A stretch of 64,000 nt of DNA from UBA5738 sp964470995 (GCA_964470995.1 CAYYEP010000001.1:1-64000); one strand, 5' to 3'. Positions 16,556-25,915 are shown, numbered from the stretch's first letter. Made by a program: numbers and translations. Notes: a model not told the origin generated them from the letters alone.

Positions 16556-16667
16556 AAAAAAAATACCGAGGTTGCAACTTTGGAGATTGCCCTTGCGCAA
16601 ACTCCGGACGGGCTATCGAAGAACGACTAAAAACAAATGCCCGGCTGGGAATTGCCGCAAGATAAGG

Positions 16668-18077
16668 TTATCTGCAGATCGGGAAATAGACAAAAAAACG
16701 GGAGCCCATACGTTCGATACTTTCCAGCATAATATCGCCTCCCATTTTACGTGCCATTTCACGCGCCATCCATAAACCCAGACCGGTACCGGGAATACCG
16801 GCATTAGCTTCGGTTTTAACGCGGTAGAATTGGCTGAACATATTTTTCTGGCCTTCGGCGGAAATGCCGAAGCCCGTATCCTGAACCGTGATAATGCAGC
16901 GGCCCCGGCCGGTTTCGGCTTTTATTGATACCTTTATTTCTCCAGCCGGAGTATATTTAATGGCATTCTCGATCAGGTTGGTGACGATCTGGGTAAAGCG
17001 CGCCTGATTGGCGTTGACGTAATAACGGAAATCATTGGGCTCATAGGAAATTTTCAATCCCTTGCCTTCGGCCTTGAGCTTCACGCTACCAATAATCTGG
17101 GCAATAATATCGGCAGGAAGGATTTTTTGCGGTTCAAAATCCATTTTCCCCTGCTGAAGGTGCGATACTTCAAGAATGTCGGTTACCAATTTCCCTAAAC
17201 CATTGATTGACGTAGTTATGCGTTCCAAATACAGCTTTTGGGTATCGGTACCATTGGCCATTTCATCGGAGAGGGCTTCGAGAACCCATTTCATATTGGT
17301 GATCGGTCCCTGTAATTCGTGGCCGGCCATGCGGATGAACTGATCTTTTACCTTATTTTGCTCTTCTAAAACCTGCGTCCGGGATACATAGAAGAAAAGA
17401 CTCGTATGCTGGAGAATTAAAAACAATACCATAATAATAACAACAACCAATATCACATAAGCTTGGATAACCGCGGAGGTAATAAAATTGTCGGTTTCCC
17501 GGAGAGAGATATCGGCAACCGCCAATCCATAAACTTCGTGCGTACCATTGTCGGTAAAAACCTTAATGATGCGCCAATATTTATCCTTGCCTTCTTCAAC
17601 TGCGGTCAGCACATCAGTGGCATTGGACCAGGCAATAGCGATCGTGGCTTCACCGTTGAGCGACGGATCGGTGTTGATGGTTTTGCCGACCTCGGTCGCT
17701 TCCTGGGCGGCGATTACTTTATAGCCGTTGCCTTCCCTGACGATCACGCGGATATTTTCCAAATTAACTCCGCTACCCAAAGCTTCGCCGCCTTCGGATG
17801 CGATATTTCCGGCAAGCGTGTCGATCGTTTTTTGCAACATCGCGACATTTTCCCGGCCCTTGGCCTGAAAATCGCGACGCAAAAGGGCGCCCAGGGTATT
17901 ATTGATAGTGATCGACTGCGACTGCAAACCCATTTCGACGGCCTTCTGGAGCGACTGGATAGTGGAAAAAGTATTGTAATAAAGGGCAACCGGCAACAGG
18001 ACAATTAAAACCAAAGAAAAAAGGATCCCAGGATTCTTTTTGATAAACAAAAGACCGCTTTTGATAAATTCAAACAT
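16668..18077 (-). CDS. Membrane sensor histidine kinase, orphan
   Basis: 469 residues. Membrane helices at about 17-35 and 203-224 enclose a roughly 165-residue outside domain. The H box is MAGHELQGPITNMKW with His253, followed by the N box NLIENAIKYT, the G1 box DTGFGIS and the G2 box GTGLGLWMAREMARKMGG, so autophosphorylation should work. There is no HAMP domain and no response regulator within the window. The start lies 34 bp after the stop of the giant surface protein, so the two are probably co-transcribed and the kinase may read its state. Confidence 0.88.
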   Translation of the reverse strand: MFEFIKSGLLFIKKNPGILFSLVLIVLLPVALYYNTFSTIQSLQKAVEMGLQSQSITINNTLGALLRRDFQAKGRENVAMLQKTIDTLAGNIASEGGEALGSGVNLENIRVIVREGNGYKVIAAQEATEVGKTINTDPSLNGEATIAIAWSNATDVLTAVEEGKDKYWRIIKVFTDNGTHEVYGLAVADISLRETDNFITSAVIQAYVILVVVIIMVLFLILQHTSLFFYVSRTQVLEEQNKVKDQFIRMAGHELQGPITNMKWVLEALSDEMANGTDTQKLYLERITTSINGLGKLVTDILEVSHLQQGKMDFEPQKILPADIIAQIIGSVKLKAEGKGLKISYEPNDFRYYVNANQARFTQIVTNLIENAIKYTPAGEIKVSIKAETGRGRCIITVQDTGFGISAEGQKNMFSQFYRVKTEANAGIPGTGLGLWMAREMARKMGGDIMLESIERMGSRFFVYFPICR

Positions 18078-18111
18078 ATCCGCAACTAATTACGGCAAAA
18101 CACATTATCCC

Positions 18112-21100
18112 CTATTTGACGCTTTCAGATATCGAATCATCTTCCCCGCCAGCGGGCTTATTCGTGCGATGGACGGTATAGCCGATCACCAAGACCGCGG
18201 CAATCACCGACAAAACAATAAGGATAAGGATAGCGATGCCAAAATTGCCTTTCATTTTTCCGGTTGCGGATGCTATTGACGCTTCCTGGCCGGAAATTGT
18301 TTGAACAACTTCATTGCCGTTTTTGACAAAAACGAACTGCTCGGACCGGGCAACGATATCTCCCTTGCCTCCGGTCAAGGCCGCGTACACCGTGTGCTGA
18401 CCATCGTCCAAATTCTTTTCGAGGGTGTAAGTCCAGCGTCCGTAGTCATCGGTTTTGACCAAAACGATTATCGGATCCGAGAAGATGTACAGGGTAATAT
18501 AGGATTTGGGCAAACCGATACCTTCAAATTTAATGCCAAACTTATCCGGCGCCAGTTCAACCGCCCGAATGCTTTCCACTTTGTAGATATTGGTTTTTTG
18601 GGGCGCGACTGAGCGCGGGTCTTCGTAGGCGACCGTTGACGGCCGGTCGGGTTTTAGCGGATTGTAGCCGTGGGCGTTTTCATAACCGTCCAACATACCG
18701 TCGCCGTCGGTATCGGGGTTGAGCGGATCAGTGCCGGCCAGCACTTCCTGGGAATCGGTCAGGTCGTCGCCGTCGGAGTCTTTGCGAAGGTTTTTTTGCT
18801 TTTCGATGGTATCGGCGGTATATTTGGCCACTTCGTCATCCAGCTCCTGAAGGGCGGTTTTTACCGCTTCTTCTTTGTCGCTGCCCTTCACCAGCGCCAA
18901 GATTTCGTCAACGAGAGATTGTTTCTCTTTGGTCTTCTTTTCGATAGCGGCATTAATAATCTTGATTTGCGTGTCGAGCTGGTCTTTTTTGGTTTTAAGC
19001 TGTTCGATCTGCTGTAATTTTTCGTCTTTAATCGACTGAAGCGTATCGACCGGCAAAGCGCTGATCTGGGCTTCGAGCAAGGCGATTCGGTCTTCGATCT
19101 CCTGGCGCTCAACGATGCGGCTGGCCAGCGTCTGATTCAATTGCTCGATGGCTTTGGCGGCTTCAGAAATGTCATCTACCAAGGCCTCCGCCTTGTTGCC
19201 TCCAGAAGATCCAACCAATTCGGCGGTTTGGGCAGTCTTTTGGTCAATAGCGGCGTTGTTCTCAATAATGGCCTGGCTATCTTGCAATAACACGCCTTCC
19301 AGGGCCGCGGATTCTTCGGTGGCCGCGACAGGCGCCATATTTATTGTAAACGGAATGGACGCGCTGTTATAGATGCTGTCATCGGATTTGGTGATCTTGG
19401 CGTAGAATTTATAATTGCCGTTGGGCAATGGATTTGCCGACAGGTTAATAATATAACGCCAGATACCGTCGGCGCCTTTGGTACCCACACCCAAATAAAC
19501 CGGCGCCGATTCAGATAGAATACCGCTTTGGATATAATAATCAACGGCAACCGCATCGGAATATTCAAGCCGTAATTCAACGGTCGTGCCGCTGACCGCG
19601 ACCGCTAGATTAGCCTCTTCAATTGACAAAACCTCGGCGGCGCTGGCGGTCACAGCTAAAACCGCAGAATTATGATTGCTTGAGTTATTGTCAGTTGTTG
19701 CGATAACGGCATCATCATTTGCGGCGGTATCCGAACTAGCGGAAGCGGAAACTGGAGCAGAGACAGAAGCGGAGGCGGAGGCGGAAGAACTGCTGTTCAA
19801 GGATAAGTTTACCGAAGATTCATAATCAACATAATCCGAAGCGTAGTAAACAATGACTTCGATTTCATCCGAATCGGTTTCGGATCCGACGGTGCTGGAA
19901 TCGGAATTGGCGGTACCGGAATCGGCGGTAACGGGAGCCGGAGTGTCGGTTGTAATGGTCGTGGTGGTGGTATCGGTGGTGGTATCGGCCGCAGAATCGC
20001 AAATACTGCCGATGCAAACCGGAGCGGGAGTTTCGGTGTTGCCTAAACGGATAATGTTATCGTCGGTACTCGATGAGTCGGCGGAAACCGAATCGCAGAC
20101 ACTGCCGATGCAAACCGGAGCGGGAGTTTCGGTGTTGCCTAAACGGATAATGTTANNNNNNNNNNNNNNNNNNNNNNNNNNNNNNNNNNNNNNNNNNNNN
20201 NNNNNNNNNNNNNNNNNNNNNNNNNNNNNNNNNNNNNNNNNNNNNNNNNNNNNNNATACTGCCGATGCAGGCGGTGGCGGGAGTACTGCGGTTGCCCAAT
20301 GAGAGAGAGGTAACGGCGGCGGTTTCGGTATTGGAAACGGTATCGCAAATACTGCCGATGCAGGCGGTGGCGGGAGTACTGCGGTTGCCCAATGAGAGAG
20401 AGGCAACGGCGGCGGTTTCGTTTTCGGTTTCGGCGGCGGCGATAACTATTGTTTCTTCTTGGGTGGCGTCGCCAACAGCAATTTGAACCGTAGCGCCGTC
20501 ATCGGTTTCGACTTCAATAATTTGGTCATTGGAGTCACTTTCAGTAATTGAGGCGGCAACTTCGGAGGTTTCGCTGGCGGCTTGGGCATCGGTTTGGCTA
20601 TTGTTCTCATCGGTAACCGCGGCAGTATTATTTTCATTTGCAGTTTCGCTGGCGGCGGGATTATCCGACACAACCGTATCAACAACCGCTTCCTCCGAAT
20701 CCGAATTGATGATGCCGCTTACGTCGCTTATTTTGCTTGAGACCGCGTTGCTGTCGCCGGTTTGAGCCGCAACAATTACTTCTTCCATAGCGGTGGCGAA
20801 TTGGGGATTTTCGACCGCGTAACTTCGCGCGTCTTCAGTGCCATAAAGGGTTTGCAATTCATTAACGAGGTCGCTGGAACCGTCTCCCAAATCACCTTCA
20901 ATCTCAACCAGTATCGCTTGGATAACCTGTTCCCGGGTCATTCCTTCGCTCACTTCGACCCCGTATTCACCGGCAAGCGCGAGCAGCTCCGGGCTCATAC
21001 TGTAAGAGGAAGAGGACGGCGCGTTTCCAGTAGGACCAATACTAAAACTGTAGTTTTGGAAGCCGCTATTTTCATTAGAATAAGCCAATATTATCAAACT

Positions 21101-21193
21101 TTTCTCAAAAAAAGATACCGCAATCGCTAAATAAAAAGATACAGAAATAGCAAATACTCTTCTGAAAATTTTTTCTTTTAAAAAATATTCCAT
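18112..21193 (-). CDS. Giant repeat-bearing surface protein (contains scaffold gap)
   Basis: One gene interrupted by 100 Ns: about 1,000 codons are visible and the frame across the gap is unknown. In order: N-terminal hydrophobic anchor or signal; helical part (60-160); acidic Ser/Thr/Asn region; tandem 31-32 residue repeats with LGN-x(2)-TPA and CIGSICD (two Cys each); Ser/Ala-rich spacer; an Ig-like domain ending LPNGNYKFYAKI; a long coiled coil; a thrombospondin type 3 calcium-binding segment (DSDGDDLTDSQEVLAGTDPLNPDTDGDGM, given here in parts: DSDGDD, DTDGDGMLDG); a second Ig-like domain; a C-terminal membrane helix and short tail. It precedes the kinase gene by 34 bp. Confidence 0.75.
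19997..20403 (-). repeat. Tandem 93-96 bp coding repeats around scaffold gap 2
   Basis: Two units left of the gap (starting near 19997 and 20093, period 96 bp) encode IIRLGNTETPAPVCIGS-type repeats. Two units right of it (near 20256 and 20349, period 93 bp) encode LSLGNRSTPATACIGS-type repeats. The N run 20156-20255 falls between the two types, so an unknown number of units is missing. The assembly probably broke on the repeats. Confidence 0.85.
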
Positions 21194-21283
21194 ATTTATT
21201 AGATAGCAAACAAATTATTTAATTATAACACAATTTTTTTCCATTAAACCAAAAAGCATATTGCTTTAGCCTTTTCGAGCGGT

Positions 21284-21313
21284 AAATAAAAAACTGAGGG
21301 AGATGTTCCTCAG
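21284..21313 (-). terminator. Terminator of the secreted-protein gene
   Basis: On the minus strand CTGAGGAA, a short loop and TCCCTCAG form an 8-bp stem with one G-T pair, followed by TTTTTTATTT. It overlaps the stop codon of the gene at 21310. Confidence 0.75.
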
Positions 21314-21930
21314 CTATAGCTATTTTTCTTGCGTAGAGATAGGCTCTCAAGGGCCGTCTGGAAATGCTCTTCGTCTGTGATCAAGCAGACGACGAAATTC
21401 CCAAATACGACTCTTGTTTCGCAGACCCCCCTGTTTATGGAGCCGATATCCCGCTTGACAAGATCATCTATATTGGCACCATATGCGGTAACACAAGGAA
21501 CGGTCTGTTCCTCGAATTGTTGAGTACAGTTTTTAATGATCTCTGCCTTCATGATCGCCATGTCCCCCGTTATGGCGATTTTGTTATAGTTCAGGATTGC
21601 CGTTTCATTGGCAACCGATTCGTCATCGTAACGAATAATCGTCACGGACCCGAATCCGGTTCTACTATCGTTTATCCCTAATTCGTCAAAATTTTCAGAG
21701 ACGAATTTGAAACAAGGCACAACTGTGCCTCGCATAGGAATAGTATTTTCCGTATCTGAAAAATCAGCGGGAATAATGTTCACGCCCAGATCATAGACTA
21801 GAACATATTTATCCCCCTCCCAAACTTCGAAAGTAAAATCATTATCTGTGTCTGTATTCGTTGCATTTACCGGCATGCTCAATACGCACGCCGCCATCAA
21901 CAGCGCTGTTAGCGCTGTTTTCATTCTCAT
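21310..21930 (-). CDS. Secreted protein, unknown, strongly promoted
   Basis: 206 residues from the ATG at 21930, chosen because GGAGGT lies 9 bp upstream and a consensus promoter is just before that. Residues 1-24 (MRMKTALTALLMAAC... ending PVNA) are a signal peptide. The mature part has four cysteines (VPCF, NCTQ, VPCV, VCET and later VCLI), is acidic and mixed in predicted structure. No family is recognised. It lies between the two large surface proteins and has its own terminator. An exported partner of those proteins is possible but unproven. Confidence 0.75.
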   Translation of the reverse strand: MRMKTALTALLMAACVLSMPVNATNTDTDNDFTFEVWEGDKYVLVYDLGVNIIPADFSDTENTIPMRGTVVPCFKFVSENFDELGINDSRTGFGSVTIIRYDDESVANETAILNYNKIAITGDMAIMKAEIIKNCTQQFEEQTVPCVTAYGANIDDLVKRDIGSINRGVCETRVVFGNFVVCLITDEEHFQTALESLSLRKKNSYS

Positions 21931-21984
21931 CCTTAATGCACCTCCGGCGGCTTTATTTGTTAAAGAGCACGCCGCACTGTTATT

Positions 21985-22014
21985 ATTATATACATATTTT
22001 TTTAGTTTTGTCAA
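21985..22014 (-). promoter_or_regulatory. Consensus promoter of the secreted-protein gene
   Basis: On the minus strand TTGACA (22014-22009), 18-bp spacer, TATAAT (21990-21985). Both hexamers are exact. Expected start near 21978, giving a leader of about 48 nt with GGAGGT. Confidence 0.8.
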
Positions 22015-22053
22015 GGGGTCAACGGCGACGCAACCATTCATCCGGAATAGGAA

Positions 22054-22166
22054 ATAAACTACCCCGGGGCAGAGCCCCGAGGTATTCCTTCCGCTCCGCT
22101 TCACTACGCTACGGGCGGCCATTCATCTCCGCGGCAAAGCCGGCGGGGTATTCTGGCAGATAAATA
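22054..22166. repeat. Long GC-rich palindromic repeat, copy 2
   Basis: Same order as copy 1 (5771-5916): TACCCCGGGGCAGAGCCCCG, a CTCCGCTT block, CTACGCTACGGGC, CGCGGCAAAGCCGGCGG and ATTCTGGCAGATAAAT, but without the 35-bp central insertion. Confidence 0.75.
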
Positions 22167-22187
22167 AGCTCAAAACACAATTTGACC

Positions 22188-22225
22188 AAGGTCGCACCTC
22201 GCTAATTACAGCGAGGAACGACCTC
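22188..22225. repeat. Two-tier hairpin repeat, copy C (compensatory changes)
   Basis: The outer stem and the CA/AA internal loop are as in copies A and B, but the inner stem is CCTCGCT paired with AGCGAGG instead of CCTTGGCG with CGCCAAGG. Both sides changed together, which shows that base pairing is kept. Confidence 0.85.
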
Positions 22226-22264
22226 AAATGCAAATACCCGGCGAGTAGCTGTGGTTTGGTTATA

Positions 22265-22289
22265 TTTTATTTTATTTTATTTTATTTTA
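22265..22289. repeat. TTTTA pentanucleotide microsatellite
   Basis: Five uninterrupted TTTTA units. On the minus strand the stop codon TAA (22284-22282) of the surface protein lies within them. Unit gain or loss would not shift the stop, since the first unit already supplies it. Confidence 0.8.
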
Positions 22290-24039
22290 TTTTTGGTTTT
22301 AGGTTGGATCCGATATCGAAGGCATCCTCCTTCCCCTTTCGGGAGCGGGCGGCAATGCCGATCATCAAAAGTGCCGCGGCCATTGCCAGAAAAACAATGA
22401 AGGGCAAATAGGCTTTGAATTTATTTTGGAGATCATCAACCGAAGCTGATATTTCGGCTTCGGGGTTAGAGATTTTTTGAGTTACGGCGGTGGCCGTGAC
22501 GACAAAAACAAATTGTTCCGAACGGGCGACAATCGAGCCGGCGGCACCGACAAGGGCGGCATAGGCCATATGCTCACCCGCGGATAATTTCTGATCCAAT
22601 TCGTAGTTCCAGTTTCCGGATGCATCGGTTTTGACAATGCCAATAACCGGAACCGAATAGACAAACAGCGTAACATAACTGTTGGGCAGGCCATGGCCTT
22701 CCAAGCGGATGCCCCGACCGCTTCCCGCCAATGCAACGGAGCTTATTCTTTCGACCTTATAGACATCCGCCTGGCGGGGCGGTACCGCGCGGGGATCGCC
22801 ATATTCCACCCGGGTAAATTCTTCGGGCGTCAACGGATTGTATCCATGCTCCATTTCGTCGCCGTCCAAGGCACCGTCGCTATCGGTATCGGGATTGAGC
22901 GGATCGGTACCGGCCAAAATTTCCTGCGCGTCGCTGGCACCGTCGCGGTCGCCGTCCCGGGCGAGAATAAGGCGCTTAGCCACGTTGTCCCTTTCCTGCG
23001 AGGCCACTTCTTTTTCCATATCTTCCAAAATCCGGGTTATCCGGCCACGGTTGTTTTCGGCGGCAAAAGCAGAAACTTCCCGCGCCAACGAAGCGCGTTT
23101 ATTTTCATTTTCCCCATTCATAGCCTGCAAATCGCTGATCTTTCGGTCGAGCTCTTTTGCCTTGGCTTTTGACGCGTTTAGCTTTTCGATCTTTTCGGCT
23201 TTTATCGATTTAATGGTATTCTCGGCAAGCGAAGCGATCAGGGTTTCCTGTTCGCGAATGAGGCGGTTTTCTTCCTGTCTTTCAAGGATGGCGGCGGCAA
23301 GATCAAGACTGGTTTGCTCGATTACTTGCGTCAAGGCGGCGATTTGCGAGATATTTTCGGCAGTGGCATTGGTTCCAATGTTTGCCGCAACTGTGTCCGC
23401 GGCGGTTTTCACCGCCCGCGCGATCGCCTGGGAATTAACTTCTATCGCCAAGTTTGTTTCCCCGATAGTTTTTTCAATGGCGGCAATCCGGGCCGAGTCG
23501 GTTGCCGGTTTGTTATCGATAATCAATGTGGTTGGCGTGCCGTTAGCGATTGATGAACCCTGGGTAACCTGGGCATAAATACGATAATTGCCGTTGGGCA
23601 AGGGCCGGCTTTCCAGATTGAAATTATAAATCCAAACGCCATCACCTTCATAAACCGCCCGCCCAAGGTATAGCGGCGCGGGCAACACTCCCCCTTCCAA
23701 ATAAAGCGACACTTCGCCGGCATTGTAAACCGTTACCAACACCTTGATCGCGCTTCCATCGCGTTCAATGTTAACCGCGCCCTGAAGCAGTGAATCCGCG
23801 CCGGCGGCGCGATAGCTATCAGCCGCCAGATAATCGGCTTGAGCGACCAAAGACGCGTTTTGCCCCGCCGCTTCGGAAAGCGAAGCCGAAAGGATTGCGG
23901 CATCCCGGAGTAAAGATTGGTTGATAACGGTTTTTGCGCCGGGCGGCGCAAACAATCCGGCAAAGGAAAAGACCAAAAAACACCCGCACACAGAGGCCAG
24001 CAACAAAAACAGGAATATTATTGTTTTGGCAGGAGTCAT
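22282..24039 (-). CDS. Large surface protein, paralogue of the giant repeat protein
   Basis: 585 residues from the ATG at 24039, which is the first one after the promoter -10. An upstream ATG at 24108 would lie before the -35. Order: N-terminal membrane helix (6-28), Ig-like domain ending LPNGNYRIYAQV, coiled coil of about 160 residues, thrombospondin type 3 calcium-binding segment (DGDRDGASD, DTDSDGALDGDE), Ig-like domain, membrane helix and basic tail. The second half aligns clearly with the giant protein, but the cysteine repeats are absent. Function unknown. A cell-surface stalk is likely. Confidence 0.8.
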   Translation of the reverse strand: MTPAKTIIFLFLLLASVCGCFLVFSFAGLFAPPGAKTVINQSLLRDAAILSASLSEAAGQNASLVAQADYLAADSYRAAGADSLLQGAVNIERDGSAIKVLVTVYNAGEVSLYLEGGVLPAPLYLGRAVYEGDGVWIYNFNLESRPLPNGNYRIYAQVTQGSSIANGTPTTLIIDNKPATDSARIAAIEKTIGETNLAIEVNSQAIARAVKTAADTVAANIGTNATAENISQIAALTQVIEQTSLDLAAAILERQEENRLIREQETLIASLAENTIKSIKAEKIEKLNASKAKAKELDRKISDLQAMNGENENKRASLAREVSAFAAENNRGRITRILEDMEKEVASQERDNVAKRLILARDGDRDGASDAQEILAGTDPLNPDTDSDGALDGDEMEHGYNPLTPEEFTRVEYGDPRAVPPRQADVYKVERISSVALAGSGRGIRLEGHGLPNSYVTLFVYSVPVIGIVKTDASGNWNYELDQKLSAGEHMAYAALVGAAGSIVARSEQFVFVVTATAVTQKISNPEAEISASVDDLQNKFKAYLPFIVFLAMAAALLMIGIAARSRKGKEDAFDIGSNLKPKIK

Positions 24040-24075
24040 AAGATGAGCGCGCAACGTACGTAAAACAATATATTT

Positions 24076-24104
24076 ATTATAATTCCTATCGGAACCGGGG
24101 TAAA
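24076..24104 (-). promoter_or_regulatory. Promoter of the 585-residue surface protein
   Basis: On the minus strand TTTACC (24104-24099), 17 bp, TATAAT (24081-24076). Expected start near 24069, 30 bases before the ATG at 24039. No clear Shine-Dalgarno. Confidence 0.55.
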
Positions 24105-24197
24105 ACAAAAGACCAATGTCTTATGATAAAAAACAAGGGCATTTTTTGGAGATTGCTACAGTTTGGAATAAAATAGAATTAAGCTGACCACCTTTAA

Positions 24198-24983
24198 ATG
24201 AATTCTAATATTTTTGATTCACTCGCGGCACTGGCGTTAACTTCCAGCGCCAATGACTCTTACTTTCTCTATCTTGTCGTTGGGGTTGTTCCATGCCTCT
24301 TGTGGCTGTTTTTTTATCTTTTCCAGGATCGCCACCCGGAACCGAAACGGGAGATAATTTCGGTTTTTCTGCTGGGCGCGCTGATGACCGCGCCGGCGAT
24401 CGTGCTGGAAAAATTCATGATTCCGGTATTCAAGAATGCCGGGCTGGATCCCCTGCTTACAATATTGGCCGTCGATATAATCGCGATTGCGTTTGTCGAA
24501 GAACTTTTTAAATATTCGGCCGTGTGGTTGAAAGAAGAAGTTATCAGCCATAGTTACCACCTTGATGAACCGGTAGATTTTGTGATTTATATGGTAGTTG
24601 CGGCGCTGGGATTCGCAATGGTGGAAAATTTGCTGTTTCTGCTGGTTCCCGACACCAACCCCTTGATAGTTCGCTCGCTGGTGCGATCGGGAACTGCAAT
24701 CCTTTTACACACCTTGACGTCAGGGATACTGGGTTATTATATGGCAATGACTTTCTGCCACCGGGAGCGGCGGATGGGGCTGCTGGCAACCGGATTTATT
24801 GTTATAAGCTGCTTGCACGGCCTATACAATTTTTCTATAATGAAAAGTGATACGAACCTCGAATTTTTGCTGGTCACGCTGGCGATACTGCTTTTTATGG
24901 CGTGCACTTTATATATCCAGTTCCAGCACCTTTTGAGGATGAAAAGCGTCTGCGATATGAAGATAAGGCCAAAGCAAAAATAA
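24198..24983 (+). CDS. PrsW-family glutamic-type intramembrane protease
   Basis: 261 residues, about seven to eight membrane helices. The PrsW motifs are present: FVEELFKYSAVW (EExxK), DEPVDFVIYMVVAALGFAMVEN with conserved Asp and Glu, HTLTSGILGYY and CLHGLYNF. In Bacillus PrsW cleaves an anti-sigma factor. In this lineage the target is unknown. It is followed after 31 bp by the Hsp20 gene and then a terminator, suggesting a two-gene stress-related operon. Confidence 0.85.
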   Translation: MNSNIFDSLAALALTSSANDSYFLYLVVGVVPCLLWLFFYLFQDRHPEPKREIISVFLLGALMTAPAIVLEKFMIPVFKNAGLDPLLTILAVDIIAIAFVEELFKYSAVWLKEEVISHSYHLDEPVDFVIYMVVAALGFAMVENLLFLLVPDTNPLIVRSLVRSGTAILLHTLTSGILGYYMAMTFCHRERRMGLLATGFIVISCLHGLYNFSIMKSDTNLEFLLVTLAILLFMACTLYIQFQHLLRMKSVCDMKIRPKQK

Positions 24984-25014
24984 AGACCTTCTTCATTTTG
25001 GCGGCGCGATCAAA

Positions 25015-25650
25015 ATGTCCTCTTTTTTGGAAAAATTAAAAAAGGGAATGCAAGATCAGGCGGTAACGCCCGATACCGTCGATGAAGCCGTCCCGGAGGA
25101 AGGCACGGCGGTATTGGCGGCATACAAAAAGCGCGGCGTTGCTTCTTCGCCTGAACGCAGGTCCAAAATGATTACCAAAGCCAGCCAGCTGGAAGAAGCT
25201 GAAGATTTGAAAATCCCGGAAAAAACCACGGATGAAAAAGCGACAAAGCCGCCAAAAAAAACTCTTAAAAAAACTATGGCTAATAAAAAAACAACCCAAG
25301 CCGAAACCGACGGCGAATGGCTTAGCAATGAGGGCCAGCTGGCGGTCGATGTTTACCAGACCGAAAGCGATCTGGTAATCCAAGCCGCCATCGCGGGAAT
25401 AAAAGTGGAAGACCTTGATGTGTTAATCGAGGACGAAATGATCACGATAAAAGGCAGTCGGCCCAACCCGGTTCAGGAAGAAGGCGACTATTTCATCGAG
25501 GAGTGTTACTGGGGAACATTTTCACGAAAAATTATTCTTCCGGTGGAAGTTGATTCTTCACGCGCGGATGCCGCGATGAAGGAAGGAATTTTAACTATTC
25601 GCATACCAAAAATCCAACGCGAGAAAAAAAAGAAAGTGATCGTTAAATAG
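25015..25650 (+). CDS. Hsp20/alpha-crystallin small heat-shock protein with long N-terminal extension
   Basis: 211 residues. The alpha-crystallin domain covers about 100-205, beginning EWLSNEGQLAVDVYQTESD and including EDLDVLIEDEMITIKG and EGILTIRIPK. The first 95 residues are a charged Lys/Glu/Thr-rich extension, much longer than in typical bacterial Hsp20. The protein should bind unfolding proteins without ATP. A strong terminator follows. Confidence 0.88.
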   Translation: MSSFLEKLKKGMQDQAVTPDTVDEAVPEEGTAVLAAYKKRGVASSPERRSKMITKASQLEEAEDLKIPEKTTDEKATKPPKKTLKKTMANKKTTQAETDGEWLSNEGQLAVDVYQTESDLVIQAAIAGIKVEDLDVLIEDEMITIKGSRPNPVQEEGDYFIEECYWGTFSRKIILPVEVDSSRADAAMKEGILTIRIPKIQREKKKKVIVK

Positions 25651-25674
25651 AGCACTATAATTATCCGCAATCCT

Positions 25675-25701
25675 AAAACCCCGCCGTTTGGCGGGGTTTT
25701 T
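25675..25701 (+). terminator. Strong Rho-independent terminator after the Hsp20 gene
   Basis: AAAACCCCGCC, GTTT loop, GGCGGGGTTTTT: a perfect GC-rich stem with a following T run. Confidence 0.92.
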
Positions 25702-25726
25702 AAGTTTAAAAACCGGAACTAATCCC

Positions 25727-25765
25727 GTAATACTGACAGATCAACGAATCTCCCGTTACGGTGAT
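25727..25765. repeat. Diverged end piece of the long GC-rich repeat
   Basis: AATACTGACAGATCAACGAATCTCCCG resembles the right end of copy 1 (ATTCCGGCAGATAAATGAATCTCCCCG, compared in parts). The rest of 25765-25915 is gene-free and shows nothing else I can name. Confidence 0.4.
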
Positions 25766-25915
25766 CAGGAAAAGATGGCTCGCTCTTTGTTTGATTCTTG
25801 GTTCACTCCCGATGCTCCGGCCCTCGGAGGTACGCCGGAGAGGGCCAAGCGAAGCCTAGCTAGGAGCAGCCTAAGCTAATTTTTCCGGTAAATAGGTTCG
25901 AGCTTCGTTGTATTG

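Larger units (their letters stand above)
15933..16667. other. Gene-free region with unidentified structured RNA candidate
   Basis: About 735 bases without a clear long gene. It begins with TTTTCAAT-type spacer words. On the minus strand a TTATTA/TATAAA pair near 16475-16447 could start an RNA that runs to a U-rich end near 16035. It contains a GCGTTC/GAACGC hairpin near 16311-16327 and a 22-codon ORF. It does not match tmRNA, RNase P RNA or SRP RNA signatures that I looked for. A hairpin repeat (16518-16555) lies at the right end. Confidence 0.5.
21931..22281. other. Intergenic region: promoter, long repeat, hairpin repeat, microsatellite
   Basis: About 350 bases between the secreted gene and the second surface protein. 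It holds a near-perfect promoter (21985-22014), copy 2 of the long GC-rich repeat (22054-22166), hairpin repeat copy C (22188-22225) and five TTTTA units (22265-22289) that reach into the stop codon of the gene at 22282. Confidence 0.85.

Noticed and set aside
18112..20406. A separate 764-codon gene starting inside the repeat tract
   Set aside because: Its first part is the repeat region read in the wrong frame up to the Ns. The true gene continues to 21193 across the gap.
12409..22225. CRISPR array from the 38-bp repeats
   Set aside because: Only three copies, thousands of bases apart, with no spacers and no cas genes. The repeat is a dispersed hairpin element.
22265..22289. Phase-variable microsatellite in a surface protein gene
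   Set aside because: The stop codon is met within the first unit regardless of copy number, so unit changes do not alter the protein.
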